In this document: piece after piece, positions 50,785 through 60,403 of the stretch | Numbering within the stretch: position 1 is the stretch's first letter | Layout of the letters: each line of letters opens with the position of its first letter | DNA from: Edaphobacter modestus | GTDB taxonomy: Bacteria > Acidobacteriota > Terriglobia > Terriglobales > Acidobacteriaceae | Reading direction: 5' to 3' | Length of the DNA: 64,000 nucleotides | NCBI RefSeq assembly: GCF_004217555.1 | Contig: NZ_SHKW01000001.1 | Coordinates: 5,456,001-5,520,000, forward strand | Notes under the pieces: generated by a model | What the model saw: the letters and a program-made list of their open reading frames with translations, nothing else | The model's database searches: none | Told to the model about the DNA's origin: nothing | Translations under genes and position numbers: made by a program

Positions 50785-51239
50785 CTGGTGGTTTTACGGT
50801 TAAGCGTGTGGCCTTCGATGACATGAGCCATCAGGAGGTGCCGCTCGAGGAGGAGCTTACGTTTCTGAACCTTTATCTCGGGATTCAAAAGCAGCGCTTC
50901 GGTGATCGGTTGACGGCATGTCTGAACGCTGATGCCAACGCGATGTCACTACGTGTGCCGAGTCTGATCCTTCAGCCATTGGTGGAGAACGCCCTGCATC
51001 ACGGCATCGGCGCGCATCGCGATCAGGATATCGTGGAGATCTCAACTTTATAGCACGGCGATTTTCTTGAGTTGGAGGTGCGAAAACTTCGCAAGCAGCA
51101 TCTCCTCGACATCACACCATAACGGCCATGGGGTGGGTCTGCGGAACACTCGGGCAAGGCTGGAGCAGCTCTACGGCAACGCTGGAACTAAGGGAACTGC
51201 AGCCCCGCGGTGTCGCAGCAACGATTCGTATGTATAAGG
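50785..51239 (+). pseudogene. LytS-type sensor histidine kinase remnant
   Basis: The frame reads QEVPLEEELTFLNLYLGIQK, RFGDRLTACLNADANAMSLR and VPSLILQPLVENALHHGIGA with a stop near 51051. A different frame then gives LELEVRN and GHGVGLRNTRARLEQLYG. These are the linker, N-box and G-box of the His_kinase/HATPase pair in LytS/YehU kinases. The sensor and the phospho-His region are gone, and at least two frameshifts are present. It precedes a LytTR regulator gene split by IS630. Confidence 0.65.
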
Positions 51240-51460
51240 AGCGAGGCATTGCGATGATTCGCGCCCTCATCGTTGACGACGAGCCGCTGGCCCGGAAAGC
51301 CCTCTCGAGGCTGTTGAGATTAGAGAGCGATATCGATGTCGTGGGGGAATGCGGCGACGGAGCGCGCGCTTTGGCATTGGCCAGAAGTCTGCGGCCAGAC
51401 CTGCTGTTTCTGGACATTCGTATGCCGGAACGTGACGGCTTTGAGGTGGTTGAGGCGCTA

Positions 51461-52575
51461 AGTGGCGTGTCGTGGTGAATTCGTTAGTACGGATGCGGCG
51501 GGAAGTATGGGAGTATTTCCATTGGATAGGGCGTGCGTTGGCTGAATAGGCGTTGATGTAGCGGCGAAGCTTGCGATCCAGGTCGGAGACCGAGGTGAAG
51601 ATGCCGCGAGCGATGACGTCACGTTCGATTTTGGCGAACCAGATCTCGACTTGGTTGAGCCAGGAGGAGTAGGCGGGCGTGAAGTGAAAGCGGACTCGCG
51701 GATTCTGTTCCAGGAACTCGCGGACCGCCTGTGTCTTGTGAGCCGAGAGGTTATCGAGGATGATGTGAATCTTCTGGTTGGACGGGCACGAGGCAATGAC
51801 TTCCCGGAGGAAGCCGACGAAGTCGCGGCTGGTGTGCCGGGCTGCGGTCTTGCCCGTCACCCTGCCGGACTTCACATCCAGCGCGGCGTAGAGCGAGAGC
51901 GTGCCGTGGCGGTAATACTCGAAACCATGACGCTCGGCGCGTCCCGGGGAGAGCGGCAAGACCGGGTCCAGACGATCCAGTGCTTGAATGGCTGTCTTTT
52001 CATCAACGCAGAACACCGCAGCATGGTGCGGCGGACGAAGATAGAGTCCGATGATGTCGGCCGCCTTGGCTTCAAACTCAGGATCGTCGCTGGCCATGTA
52101 GCGTTCCAGACGGTGCGGTTTCAGGCCAGCCTCTTTCCAGACACGATGTACGGCGTCCTTACTGACGTGAAGGCCGCCGCCAGTTTGCGGCAACTCCAAT
52201 GGGTGGAACCATCGCTCGGCTTCTTCCGCGCGGCAGCCAGAATCCGGGCACGCAGAGCAGGGGTCAGTACGCTGGCCGTTTGCCCGGGATGAAAGGTGTC
52301 GAGGCCATCGAGCCCATCCTGAAGAAAACGCTGCTTCCAGCGAATGATCGTCGGTGCGGTGGTCTGCAAGCGCTGCTTGATGGTGCTGAAGGACGCGCCC
52401 TCGGCCAGCAGCAGGATCAGTTTGGCGCGAAAGACGTATCCCGCTGGCAAGCAGCGAGACTGAGCGATGGCTCGCAGTTCGGAATGCTGATCCTCGGTAA
52501 GCATGAGCTCGTTGCCAGTAGCCATACCATCTTAGAAGCACAAAATATGGTAATGGTTACTCTGCGACAGTCCAC
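51461..52575 (-). mobile_element. IS630-family element (1115 bases) in a response-regulator gene
   Basis: The element is flanked by TA on both sides (51459-51460 and 52576-52577), the target duplication of IS630. The ends share an imperfect inverted repeat, (A)GTGGCGTGTCGTGG at the left and GTGGACTGTCGCAG (complement) at the right. Removing the element and one TA restores the host reading frame exactly. Confidence 0.88.
51463..52525 (-). pseudogene. IS630 transposase with one frameshift
   Basis: The N-terminal frame (ATG 52525) has the helix-turn-helix part ELRAIAQSRCLPAGYVFRAK and TIIRWKQRFLQDGLDGLDTF to THWSCRKLAAA. The family then requires a shift of one base near 52172 into HVSKDAVHRVWKEAGLKPHR, AAVFCVDEKTAIQALDRLDP, IHIILDNLSAHKTQAVREFL and SSWLNQVEIWFAKIERDVIA. 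The D-D-E triad is complete (CVDEK, ILDNLSAHK, NQVEIWF). The shift site shows no slippery run, so it is more likely a mutation than programmed. The frame leaves the element at its end without a stop. Confidence 0.8.
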
Positions 52576-53121
52576 TAGGTTCAGCAAATCCTCCAGCAGT
52601 GGTATTTGTCACGGCCTACGACCAACACGCGCTACAGGCGTGTGAAGTACATGCCGTCGACTACCTCCTAAAACCTTTCTCGAGGGACCGGCTGAAAAAG
52701 ACGCTCGAACGCGCTATCGATATCTCGTCACTCAACGAGATGTTGATGGAGATGCGTCGGCAGGAGGCACAGCGCACGTACTTGCAGCGTGTTCCCGTGG
52801 CTTTGGGCGGACGCATTCACCTGCTCCCCACCGTGAGATCGAACGAATCGAAGCGATGGGCAACTACGCTCAGTTAGTCACACGCAAGCAAACCTTTGAG
52901 GTGCGTGAGACTCTGCTCAGCCCGGAAAAAAGCTGGACCCTACGCGCTTTGTCCGCATTCATCGATCAACGATTGTGAACGTGGACTTTGTGAAGGAAGT
53001 GCAGTCATGGTTCAAGGGCGGCCACTTGGTCATCATGAAAGATGGGAGCGAGTTGCGGTTGAGCCGGTACCAGCATAAAGCAGTCGAGGCCTTGACGGGC
53101 AAACGTATTCCCTTAGGATAA

Positions 53122-54061
53122 ATTCCCTGACTAAGTCACTTTGCTATTGCGAAGACATCCGAGTCAGCGCAAGTCGGGTTCCTAAATCGCTCATGTAACT
53201 TCAAATCGGGATAACTCATCCCCGATGACCGGTATCGCTTTTGAGCGACGAATTAGCCGGACTGATATGTGATAAATAATGGTAAACCGCTCTGGTCGTC
53301 ACGAAACTCCCGAGTGGTCGACAAACAGGAAGTAATCGGTGCGTCACGGTTACATTCCCTTCACGGGCGCTCATGCCTCCACAGGGAGTCGTTGGGAGGA
53401 CCACCGGGCTGCAACTGGAACCGGAGACCGAGCCAGCCGTGTGAGTCGTTGGTTTCGGCGAAGTTACGGGCGGAGACGGTTCGCGGCTGGTGACGTGCGT
53501 CACAATTCGATCAAGCGCTGCGCGACTGCCGTCGGAGAGGGGGCAATGGCCGTCTCAATGGTGCATCAGTATCTTGTTACTCGGTCGTAACCGTTGAACG
53601 CATGGCCGACCATCGTCCACATCAAGAAACTCTTGGCTTTTACCTGAGGCGAGCTCGGAAACAATCCACCGATTCATAGGCCCCGCAAAACGGGGTTGGC
53701 AACTTCGAAGGTTGAACTTGCCGAAATCCCGACGTTGCCGGCAACCGGGAGTTTAGGAATCGGAAAATACAAAATTTCGACGAGGCAGGCAATTCCAGCC
53801 GATTCGGTTCAAGAGGAGAGTCGATGCTGCTATTTATCGGTCGGGCTCGTAGGCCAAAGCGCGCGCGCATTGCCGCCACAACGGGATTACTTCCGGTTTG
53901 ACCGTTACTTGGGAACAACAGGTCGCTTCCTACAATACAGCTTCGCATTACCAACTGGTGCATAGAGGGCTCCGCAAAAAAGAATGTTTGCACGTGATCC
54001 GGATGTGCAGGTCAACTGCTATAGAGAAAGCCTTGGCGGATCGCTTTTCTTCATCGAATAA
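53122..54061. other. Gap with no recognised gene
   Basis: About 940 bases with only short frames. A small hairpin (CCCCG-CAAAA-CGGGG, 53681-53695) is present. No RNA gene or mobile-element end was recognised. Confidence 0.4.
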
Positions 54062-54250
54062 TTAGGGCGCCTCGGTCTTCTTCAACAGGTGATGGCGTAA
54101 CGGCGTGATGAACTCAACACCAGTGACGTTATTCTGAGCGTCGACATTGAACGAGAGTTCCTGCGGTTCATCAAGGACGAAGAAGTGCGTCGGTGATTCC
54201 GGATAGAGTCGGGCTGGTGTTGACCCCAGCAGGAATTTCGGCAGTGAGCA
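54062..54250 (-). pseudogene. C-terminal scrap of a DUF3471/serine-hydrolase-type protein
   Basis: The minus strand reads ARLYPESPTHFFVLDEPQEL and SFNVDAQNNVTGVEFITPL, ending LLKKTEAP. The pattern L-Y-P-E-S-x-T-x-F-F, then V-D-A-x-x-x-V-T-G resembles the tail domain of class C beta-lactamase-like serine hydrolases. It is fused directly to a peptide deformylase scrap. Confidence 0.4.
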
Positions 54251-54264
54251 CATCTCCCGCACCA

Positions 54265-54448
54265 GCTCATTTGTTGGTTTTCGCCGATCTGGGGAGCGGC
54301 GAGTCCAACACCCAGTGCGTCGGCCAGAGTTTCGCGCATGTGTTCAAATGAGTTCACGAATTCGGCGGCTACCGATCTCCTCTGAGGTGAGTGGACGAGC
54401 TGCAGTCCGCAGAACAGGCTCTCCGACATTTGCTATTTTGATTCGCAC
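54265..54448 (-). pseudogene. def: Peptide deformylase N-terminal fragment
   Basis: GTG at 54448 starts RIKIANVGEPVLRTAARPLT and SEEIGSRRIRELI; a shift near 54355 leads to HMRETLADALGVGLAAPQIG. This is the start of peptide deformylase including motif 1 (GVGLAAPQIG). Motifs 2 (EGCLS) and 3 (HExDH) are missing, so it is inactive. Confidence 0.65.
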
Positions 54449-54478
54449 ATAGATAGCCTAGCGCCAATTCGGCCGACT

Positions 54479-55060
54479 TCAGATGGCAGCACCCGCCTCA
54501 GAAGCTCCGTCAACTTCAAGCAGTTTGCCTGTCTTAACGTCATAAACGTATCCGTAGATCGGAATTGAAAGTGGTACGAGCGGGTGCTGCCGTATCCGAA
54601 GCACATCGTCAATCACAGCCTGCTTCTGGTCTCGTATCGTGAGCCAATCGATAAACTCACCAGCGCGAGATCCCGGTCCTTTACCCACATCCTTGAAGCC
54701 TTCGGACGTTAGCTCAGCAGTCTCAAGGCTACTGCCTAACAATCCGCGAATCGTATCGTTCGTGAAGAACTCCATGCCGCAATTCGTATGGTGAATGACG
54801 AAGAACTCATGGGTACCAAGCAGCTTGTAGCTGATCACAAGGGAGCGAATCGCATCATCGCTAGCACGGCCCCCGGCGTTCCGGATCACATGCGCATCTC
54901 CTTCGCTCAATCCGGCGAACTTGGCTGGATCGAGGCGTGCATCCATGCACGTGAGAACAGCGAAGCGGCGGGTTGGAGGGAGTGCCAAATCGCCCTTGCT
55001 CCCGAAGGAATCAACATAACGGGCGTTTGCTTTCAGGACTTCATCGAGAATTGCACTCAT
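54479..55060 (-). CDS. Beta-carbonic anhydrase
   Basis: Protein of 193 residues interconverting CO2 and bicarbonate. The zinc ligands are Cys38 and the Asp40-Arg42 dyad (LTCMDARLDP), His91 and Cys94 (VIHHTNCGM). Other motifs are VIRNAGGRASDDAIRSLVIS and YGYVYDVKTGKLLEVDG. The size and motif set fit the short clade-D-like beta class. It is cytoplasmic and looks intact within a zone of dead genes. Confidence 0.88.
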   Translation of the reverse strand: MSAILDEVLKANARYVDSFGSKGDLALPPTRRFAVLTCMDARLDPAKFAGLSEGDAHVIRNAGGRASDDAIRSLVISYKLLGTHEFFVIHHTNCGMEFFTNDTIRGLLGSSLETAELTSEGFKDVGKGPGSRAGEFIDWLTIRDQKQAVIDDVLRIRQHPLVPLSIPIYGYVYDVKTGKLLEVDGASEAGAAI

Positions 55061-55707
55061 AGGAAACCTCTTCTTGTGGATTCTGGGTTATATGTTTGCG
55101 CCAAACCCGAAACTGAATAGGACATATCGCTCTCCCGGCAAGGTGCAGGATTTCGATCCATTGGCCGGGTAGGGCAAATTCACGATCCCATAGGGACTGC
55201 TCTTGATCCCCCAATCTGTCCTGCTTTATGAATTCCTACGGAAGGAACTAGCGGTCCGTAGAGCCAATCCCTCAATTCAGCAGGACAGGCCCCTGAAGAG
55301 TCGCAACAACAGCGAACAGACTTGAAGTACCTGCATTACGTGTTCGCATATTCCTCAGAAGTAGTGTTGGGTACATCTTCGGTATTGGTCTTATAAGCAT
55401 GTCTGGATTAGATGCCGATGGTGACTTTCCCGACAGAAATCGAAGTTATTCCGGCAACTGCCCCGTAAAGTCTTTGCCTCCAGAAGAGAGGAGGCCGCTG
55501 CTTCTGTCGGCTTGAGTCGCACAGCGCGCCCTCCCAGTCAGCGCCATACTTCTACGTTGAAGGACTAGGGAAACTTGCCGCTCCCTACACCAATTCGACG
55601 AGGGCTCTTGGCAAGACAGAGCTTGGCTTTTTCGACTTCGTCAATCGGCATCGCCAAACCCTCCACGGATAGTTGATGCCGCTTTCGACCGAGGAGGCTA
55701 CGTGAAG
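55061..55707. other. Gap upstream of the carbonic anhydrase gene
   Basis: A plus-strand scrap near 55610-55672 (TELGFFDFVNRHRQTLHG) faintly recalls the end of an IS3-type transposase but is too short to call. Nothing else seen. Confidence 0.35.
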
Positions 55708-56223
55708 CTATTCGCCTATCTCACCCATGATCGCCTCTTCGGCTACACTCCATCGATCCTCGATATCCATACGGAGCTCGTCGAGTTCCTTAGCTGGGAT
55801 GTTATGGCTCTTCAGGAATTTCTTCAGGACTTTGATCTGCTCATCGAAATGTTCCATGAACTCACCTCGCGCAGATGCAATCCGCTTGCGGACCTCGTCC
55901 ACGTCAATCTCAGGCTCGGCAGGTTTGCTAGGTTTCGGGTGCTGCGTGCGCTCTACAAACTCGAGATCGTCAACAAGGACGCGGAAGCGCTGAAGGTTTG
56001 TTTCCGGAATATGAAGATCGACTTGGTTTCCGTCCGAGGAGACTCTGCTCACTGTCCAAATGGACTCTCCGTCACCGACCGTGACTTTGTCACCAACCTG
56101 GACGGCGGCGGGGTGATCATGGATGGATTCACTTTTAGGCTTTTGGGCGAGTGCTTCAATAAGGCGTTCTTCGACACTAACCGTAGGCTCAGCTTTCGGT
56201 GGCGGTTTTCGTTTGGTTGCCAT
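55708..56223 (-). CDS. Hypothetical protein, two-part
   Basis: Protein of 171 residues, no signal peptide. A basic start (ATKRKPPPKAEPTVSVEERL) is followed by a small beta-rich part, VQVGDKVTVGDGESIWTVSR then VDLHIPETNLQRFRVLVDDL, that looks like a KOW/Tudor-like barrel. The C-terminal helical half is acidic (KRIASARGEFMEHFDEQIKV, IEDRWSVAEEAIMGEIGE). The composition is that of a real, complete gene. No family recognised. Confidence 0.6.
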   Translation of the reverse strand: MATKRKPPPKAEPTVSVEERLIEALAQKPKSESIHDHPAAVQVGDKVTVGDGESIWTVSRVSSDGNQVDLHIPETNLQRFRVLVDDLEFVERTQHPKPSKPAEPEIDVDEVRKRIASARGEFMEHFDEQIKVLKKFLKSHNIPAKELDELRMDIEDRWSVAEEAIMGEIGE

Positions 56224-56379
56224 ATGAGCAGCCTAGCACTGGATGCAATGTGATCGAAGTAAAAGAGAGGCCGGCGAGGGTGGGCAGAAGCACAATTTAG
56301 GCGAAATAAAAGCGAATATACAACGGCAAGCATGTTGTGCGATTTCTGGACGGCGTAAGTTATTGTGATCGAAACAATC

Positions 56380-56625
56380 TCAGTGTGCTTTGTCCACCAA
56401 GGAACGAGAATCCGCGGATCGCTCGGGCTTGACCAATCGGGGAATCTCTTGGCATTCAGTGCATGTCTCTCTATGGAGAGTCATCTCACTATGGACGTCA
56501 CGAAGATGGATTGCAGCTTGGAGTTGCTCGCCTGTTTTCAGAACGCTCGCAAGGTGAAGAAGTCGATATGCTTCGGTCAATTGATACGCCAACAGTTTCA
56601 TCGTAGTGCAATGCCGGTGAATCAT
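56380..56625 (-). CDS. Hypothetical small protein, coupled to the gene upstream
   Basis: Frame of 81 residues, with MKLLAYQLTEAYRLLHLASV, GEQLQAAIHLRDVHSEMTLH and ETCTECQEIPRLVK. Its ATG overlaps the stop of the next frame in an ATGA, which favours a real coupled pair. No family recognised. Confidence 0.3.
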   Translation of the reverse strand: MIHRHCTTMKLLAYQLTEAYRLLHLASVLKTGEQLQAAIHLRDVHSEMTLHRETCTECQEIPRLVKPERSADSRSLVDKAH

Positions 56626-56942
56626 CGCATGCCTCCAGCGGTTAGGACGAGCGAAGCCAATAGGCCGCAGGGCGGAATTGATATTACTCCAATTTTCAGA
56701 GACAAATCAGGACTGACGCAGTGGTGTTGTTGATCCGGATGAGATAGCGATTCAATTAGGCCGGAACCCAGCGGCTGCTTTAGAGACGTGGCGGGCAGCT
56801 GTTGAAGCGAGTCAGATAGATATTCGAGTGCTTTCTTCCTCGATTTGTACCTTCGCCACTTTGTTTCATCGCCTTCATCGTAGCTCACAAACGACGGTTT
56901 ATGAGTCTCTCGAAATCGCCCCATACGCCATGTCACAAGCAA
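56622..56942 (-). CDS. Hypothetical small protein
   Basis: Frame of 106 residues, basic start (VTWRMGRFRETHKPSFVSYD, then EGDETKWRRYKSRKKALEYL) and a hydrophobic end (SIPPCGLLASLVLTAGG). It overlaps the following frame by ATGA. No motif or ribosome site of note; it may be chance. Confidence 0.28.
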   Translation of the reverse strand: MLVTWRMGRFRETHKPSFVSYDEGDETKWRRYKSRKKALEYLSDSLQQLPATSLKQPLGSGLIESLSHPDQQHHCVSPDLSLKIGVISIPPCGLLASLVLTAGGMR

Positions 56943-57177
56943 AGAGATAAAAATACGATTTGTGATTTCTTCTCCGCTTGATTAGTGGATATGCTCGCGT
57001 TCCGACGGACGGCCAGACAAACGCGGCCCAGTCGCTGAGGTGAAGAAAACCGCTTTCAAAGGCGAACGCACGAACAAACCACTAGCCTTCCGGTTGCACA
57101 AGGGGTAGCGTAGCGCGAACGTGTGGCGGTCTACGCTTCCTGCGCACCGGATTTCGGCAAGTTTCCTATAAGAAGTG

Positions 57178-58405
57178 CTGGCTCAGACGGTCGACGCAAC
57201 ACTTGCTTGCAGTCTAGCTGCAGGAGTTTGGAAACCCAAGGTCTTTCTGGGACGTTGATTCAAGCGCAGCGCGACCTGGTCGAGCTGCGCTTGCGAGATA
57301 GGGGCAAGGTTGGTTCCTCGGGGGAAGTATTGTCGCAATAATAGATTGGTGTTTTCATTGGTGCCGCGCTGCCAGGGACTCTGCGGATCGCAGAAGTACA
57401 CTTTCACCTTGGTAGCCACTGTAAACTCCTTGTGCCTGGCCATCTCCAACCCGCGATCCCACGTCAGCGAACGCCGCAGGGTCGCCGGGAGTTTACGAAC
57501 ATGCCGGCTCAAGGCTTGAACGACCGCTTCAGTGTCTTTGCCCGGCACCTTGACCAGCATGGCAAAGCGTGAATGACGCTCCACTAAAGTCGCGATGTAA
57601 CTGTTCTTTGCGCCGCTCAGCAGATCACCTTCCCAATGCCCAGGAACCGCTCGGTCTTCCACTTCCGCGGGCCTTTCACGGATCGAGACGGCATCGACGA
57701 TCTGGCCGCGGGACTGTCCGCTGACCGTTGCATGGAGCGAGCGGCGCATGCGCCGCTTGCTCCGCAAGTGCTCCATCAGCTCTTGTTTCAGCACGCCCCG
57801 CGCCTGGATGAACAGGCTTCGGTAAATGGTCTCGTGGGACACGCGCATGCTCTCGTCGTCAGGATACTGTGTCTTCAGCCATCCGGAAATCTGCTCCGGC
57901 GACCAGTCCAACACCAGCTTACTCGCAACCATCTTCCGCAACTTGCGGTTGCTGGCCAGAAGACACCTCTTGGGTCGTAACCCCGACCCCCAGGCCTGGT
58001 TATCCGCATCGTGGGCGCGATAGGCGGCACGGCCGCCATGGCGCGTGACCTCCCGGCTCACTGTCGACGCCGCCCGACCGAGGCCGCTGGCTATCGTGCG
58101 GATCGATGAGCCGGAAGCCATTCCTCGCGAAATGTCCTCTCGCTCAGCCAAGGTGAGCGCTATGCGAGAGCGCTGGCGAGCGGCTGGAGCAATCCCTCCG
58201 CGAGGCAACAACACACAGCGAATGCAGTTATGGGGCTTGCCGTAGGCACGCCCAATCTCATGCAACGACTCCCCCGCCTTCCATCGGCTCCAAACATCAG
58301 CCTTCTCCGCGGGAGATAGTCTCGACTGCTTTCCTTCACTCATAAACACCATCCTCAATAGAAGAACTTCTACTAGATGGTGTTGCAGCGACCTATCGAA
58401 TGCAC
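57178..58405 (-). mobile_element. IS30-family element (limits approximate)
   Basis: An intact IS30 transposase gene is bounded by inverted repeats. GGTCGACGCAACAC at 57189-57202 faces GGTCGCTGCAACAC (complement of 58380-58393), 12 of 14 bases equal. The transposase stop lies at 57183, outside the inner repeat, so the true ends must be somewhat further out. No target duplication was clear. Confidence 0.7.
57183..58343 (-). CDS. IS30-family transposase
   Basis: Protein of 386 residues. The N-terminal helix-turn-helix reads KADVWSRWKAGESLHEIGRA and ALTLAEREDISRGMASGSSI, with RAASTVSREVTRHGG as the second. The DDE core has GHWEGDLLSGAKNSYIATLV (first Asp), TWDRGLEMARHKEF (second Asp) and SPWQRGTNENTNLLLRQYFP (Glu), and it ends RKTLGFQTPAARL. 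All catalytic residues are present, so it may be active. ATG at 58343 gives the usual IS30 start; 58352 is an alternative. Confidence 0.9.
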   Translation of the reverse strand: MSEGKQSRLSPAEKADVWSRWKAGESLHEIGRAYGKPHNCIRCVLLPRGGIAPAARQRSRIALTLAEREDISRGMASGSSIRTIASGLGRAASTVSREVTRHGGRAAYRAHDADNQAWGSGLRPKRCLLASNRKLRKMVASKLVLDWSPEQISGWLKTQYPDDESMRVSHETIYRSLFIQARGVLKQELMEHLRSKRRMRRSLHATVSGQSRGQIVDAVSIRERPAEVEDRAVPGHWEGDLLSGAKNSYIATLVERHSRFAMLVKVPGKDTEAVVQALSRHVRKLPATLRRSLTWDRGLEMARHKEFTVATKVKVYFCDPQSPWQRGTNENTNLLLRQYFPRGTNLAPISQAQLDQVALRLNQRPRKTLGFQTPAARLQASVASTV

Positions 58406-58549
58406 CCGACTTTTCGGGAGGTTCGAGGTCAACTTCCGAGTAGCCGGTTATTCGGCCACTTGCCGAAGACATAGATCGATTCGAATAGCTCGATGAGTGA
58501 CTCGGTCTATTATCACTATTTGAGTGGCTTCCTGGCGCAGATCCATAGA

Positions 58550-59332
58550 TCACAGAGATTGCCCCAATCGTCTCTCGAGCTGAGGGCGATAGGTTCTGCT
58601 AACGCGCGAACGGCGACCATCGCGCAGAACCACTGCGAATTCGCCATGGGAAATGACCTGAAGCTCGACGATGCTGTCTATATTCACGATCGCCGATCGA
58701 TGGACGCGCACGAAGCGCATCGGATCAAGACGATCGGCGAGTTCATTGAGTGCCGTACGGTAGAGAAACTCCTTGCCTGCGACGTGCAGGTTGACATAGA
58801 CGCCCGCGCCCTCGATCCAATCGATGTCCACCACGCGAATGAAGCGCGTTCCCGCCGACTTTATAACGAGGCGGTCGAGGTAGCGATCTGCAGGCTCCCT
58901 GGTGGAGACCATCCGCAAGACGCTGCGGCCGAACTCGCGGATACTACGTTCATCGAGACGGGTTTTGGCGCGAGAAAGTGAGGCTTCGAGCCGCTCATCA
59001 CTGAATGGTTTGAGCAGATAGTCGAGTGCGTTCGCTTCGAAGGCGTGAATCGCGTGCTGGTCGTATGCGGTCACAAAGACTGTAAGCGGCATAGCGGCAG
59101 CACCCACGGCCTCAATTACTTCGAGGCCGTCGAGCTCCGGCATCTGCACATCGAGGAAGACGAGATCAGGCGCCTCGCGTTCAATGATTTCAACGGCGGC
59201 TTGCCCATCGCCTGCTTCCAGTACGACGCCAACCTGGGCGTCCGCCTGCAGCAGATCGAGGAGACGCTGGCGTGCAGGCACCTCATCGTCAGCTACAAGG
59301 ACGCGCATGCCTTCAGAGCGCGGGGCGATCAT
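58550..59332 (-). CDS. LytTR-family response regulator
   Basis: Protein of 260 residues. The receiver domain shows MRVLVADDEVPARQRLLDLL, the phospho-Asp in DLVFLDVQMPELDG, FVTAYDQHAIHAFEANALDY and LLKPFSDERL. The LytTR DNA-binding domain has FIRVVDIDWIEGAGVYVNLH, MRFVRVHRSAIVNIDSIVEL and GRRSRVSRTYRPQLERRLG. Phosphorylated by the upstream kinase, it would bind promoter repeats as a dimer. ATG at 59332 has GAGGGGAAACGG before it and overlaps the kinase end by 20 bases. It is a paralogue of the IS-split regulator at 51-53 kb. Confidence 0.88.
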   Translation of the reverse strand: MIAPRSEGMRVLVADDEVPARQRLLDLLQADAQVGVVLEAGDGQAAVEIIEREAPDLVFLDVQMPELDGLEVIEAVGAAAMPLTVFVTAYDQHAIHAFEANALDYLLKPFSDERLEASLSRAKTRLDERSIREFGRSVLRMVSTREPADRYLDRLVIKSAGTRFIRVVDIDWIEGAGVYVNLHVAGKEFLYRTALNELADRLDPMRFVRVHRSAIVNIDSIVELQVISHGEFAVVLRDGRRSRVSRTYRPQLERRLGQSL

Positions 59333-60403
59333 CCGTTTCCCCTCCCGCCCATCGAAGTGGCAACGATATCTCAACTTCCGTTCCGCCGCCGTTCCGCCGG
59401 GTGACGGTAAAGCGGCTTCCGCCTTCGGAATGAAGGCCGGCGATTCGTTCGCGTGTTACGGAAAGGCCCAGGCCCTGTGAGTTATCGAGCGTCCATCCCG
59501 GCGGCAGCCCTACACCGTCGTCCACGACTCGAATCACAACTCGTTCCGCTACACGTACCGCCGTCACCGTTACCGCTCCGCCGGAGGCGCGGCGCGAGAT
59601 GCCGTGACGGATCGCATTTTCTACCAGCGGTTGCACGATAAGGCAAGGCACCAGCACGAACTTGACCTCAGGTGCGATTCGAATTTCGATTTGCAGGTTA
59701 GCTCCGAAGCGAATCCTCTGGATGGCGACGTAGTGATCGAGAAAGGCCATCTCTTCGGCAAGCGGTACCTCCTGCCGATTGCGGGTTTCGAGTGAAAGAC
59801 GCAGCAGATCGCCCAGATGCTCGATCATGTTGCGCGCCAACCTAGGATCACGCTCCACCTGCGAGGAGATGGTGTTCAGCGCATTGAAGAGAAAGTGCGG
59901 ATCGAGCTGCATACGGAGCGCGTTGAGGCGTGCCTGAGAAAAGCTGCGCTCCATGCGCTCGAGGCGTAGCTGCTCGCCAGATAGTATTGGTAATACCGAT
60001 AAGTCTGGCGCGCGCCAAAGATCAGCCAATACACCAGCCAGCTCCAAAGAATTCCGCCACGGAATGCGTTGCTGAGCATGTGAATGTCGGTAAACATAGC
60101 CCATGGGCTCAGGCCGAGCAGTGCGCGAACAGCGAAAAATACGTAGAAGTAGACGAGGGTCAAAAGCAGGCTGGGTATAAGTTGCGCAAGGATGCGCATG
60201 CCGAGCCGCTGCTCCTTGAACGGAAGACGTTCGTCCACCCAGAAAATAAGCGGAGTGATCAAGCCCCAGGACCACCACTGCGCGAGCGAACCGAGCAGCG
60301 TACGGTTCCAGCCAGCAGACGAAAACGCGGGAAGCGCAAAAAGCAGCCCGATCACGCTCCAGAGCAGAGCCGCAAGCAGCAAGCGGCCCCACCAGCGTCG
60401 CAT
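59313..60403 (-). pseudogene. LytS/YehU-type membrane sensor kinase with one frameshift
   Basis: The first frame encodes four membrane helices (LLLAALLWSVIGLLFALPAF, LAQWWSWGLITPLIFWV, LIPSLLLTLVYFYVFFAVRA, GGILWSWLVYWLIFGA) and ends RQTYRYYQYYL. A one-base shift near 59975 continues GEQLRLERMERSFSQARLNA, then LRMQLDPHFLFNALNTISSQ (phospho-His in QLDPHFLFN), LVPCLIVQPLVENAIRHGIS and DDGVGLPPGW. With one extra base the protein would be complete. It is either a recent loss or a sequencing error; the intact regulator downstream favours the latter or a very recent event. Confidence 0.7.

Larger units (their letters stand above)
51254..53121 (+). pseudogene. LytTR response regulator interrupted by IS630
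   Basis: The 5' part (51254-51460) encodes a receiver: IRALIVDDEPLARKALSRLL and DLLFLDIRMPERDGFEVVEA (phospho-Asp in FLDIRM). After the IS630 element the frame resumes exactly at 52578 with GSANPPAVVFVTAYDQHALQ and AVDYLLKPFSRDRLKKTLER. A LytTR DNA-binding domain follows in pieces: EIERIEAMGNYAQLVTRKQT, DPTRFVRIHRSTIVNVDFVK, GSELRLSRYQHKAVEALTGK. Two more frameshifts (near 52830 and 52930) show it had no function to keep after, or before, the insertion. Confidence 0.75.

Noticed and set aside
53122..54061. Search for tRNA or small RNA in the gene-free stretch
   Set aside because: No cloverleaf with a recognisable T-loop and no strong terminator were found.
55560..55672. Possible IS3-type transposase tail
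   Set aside because: Only a faint resemblance over about 18 residues with stops on either side.
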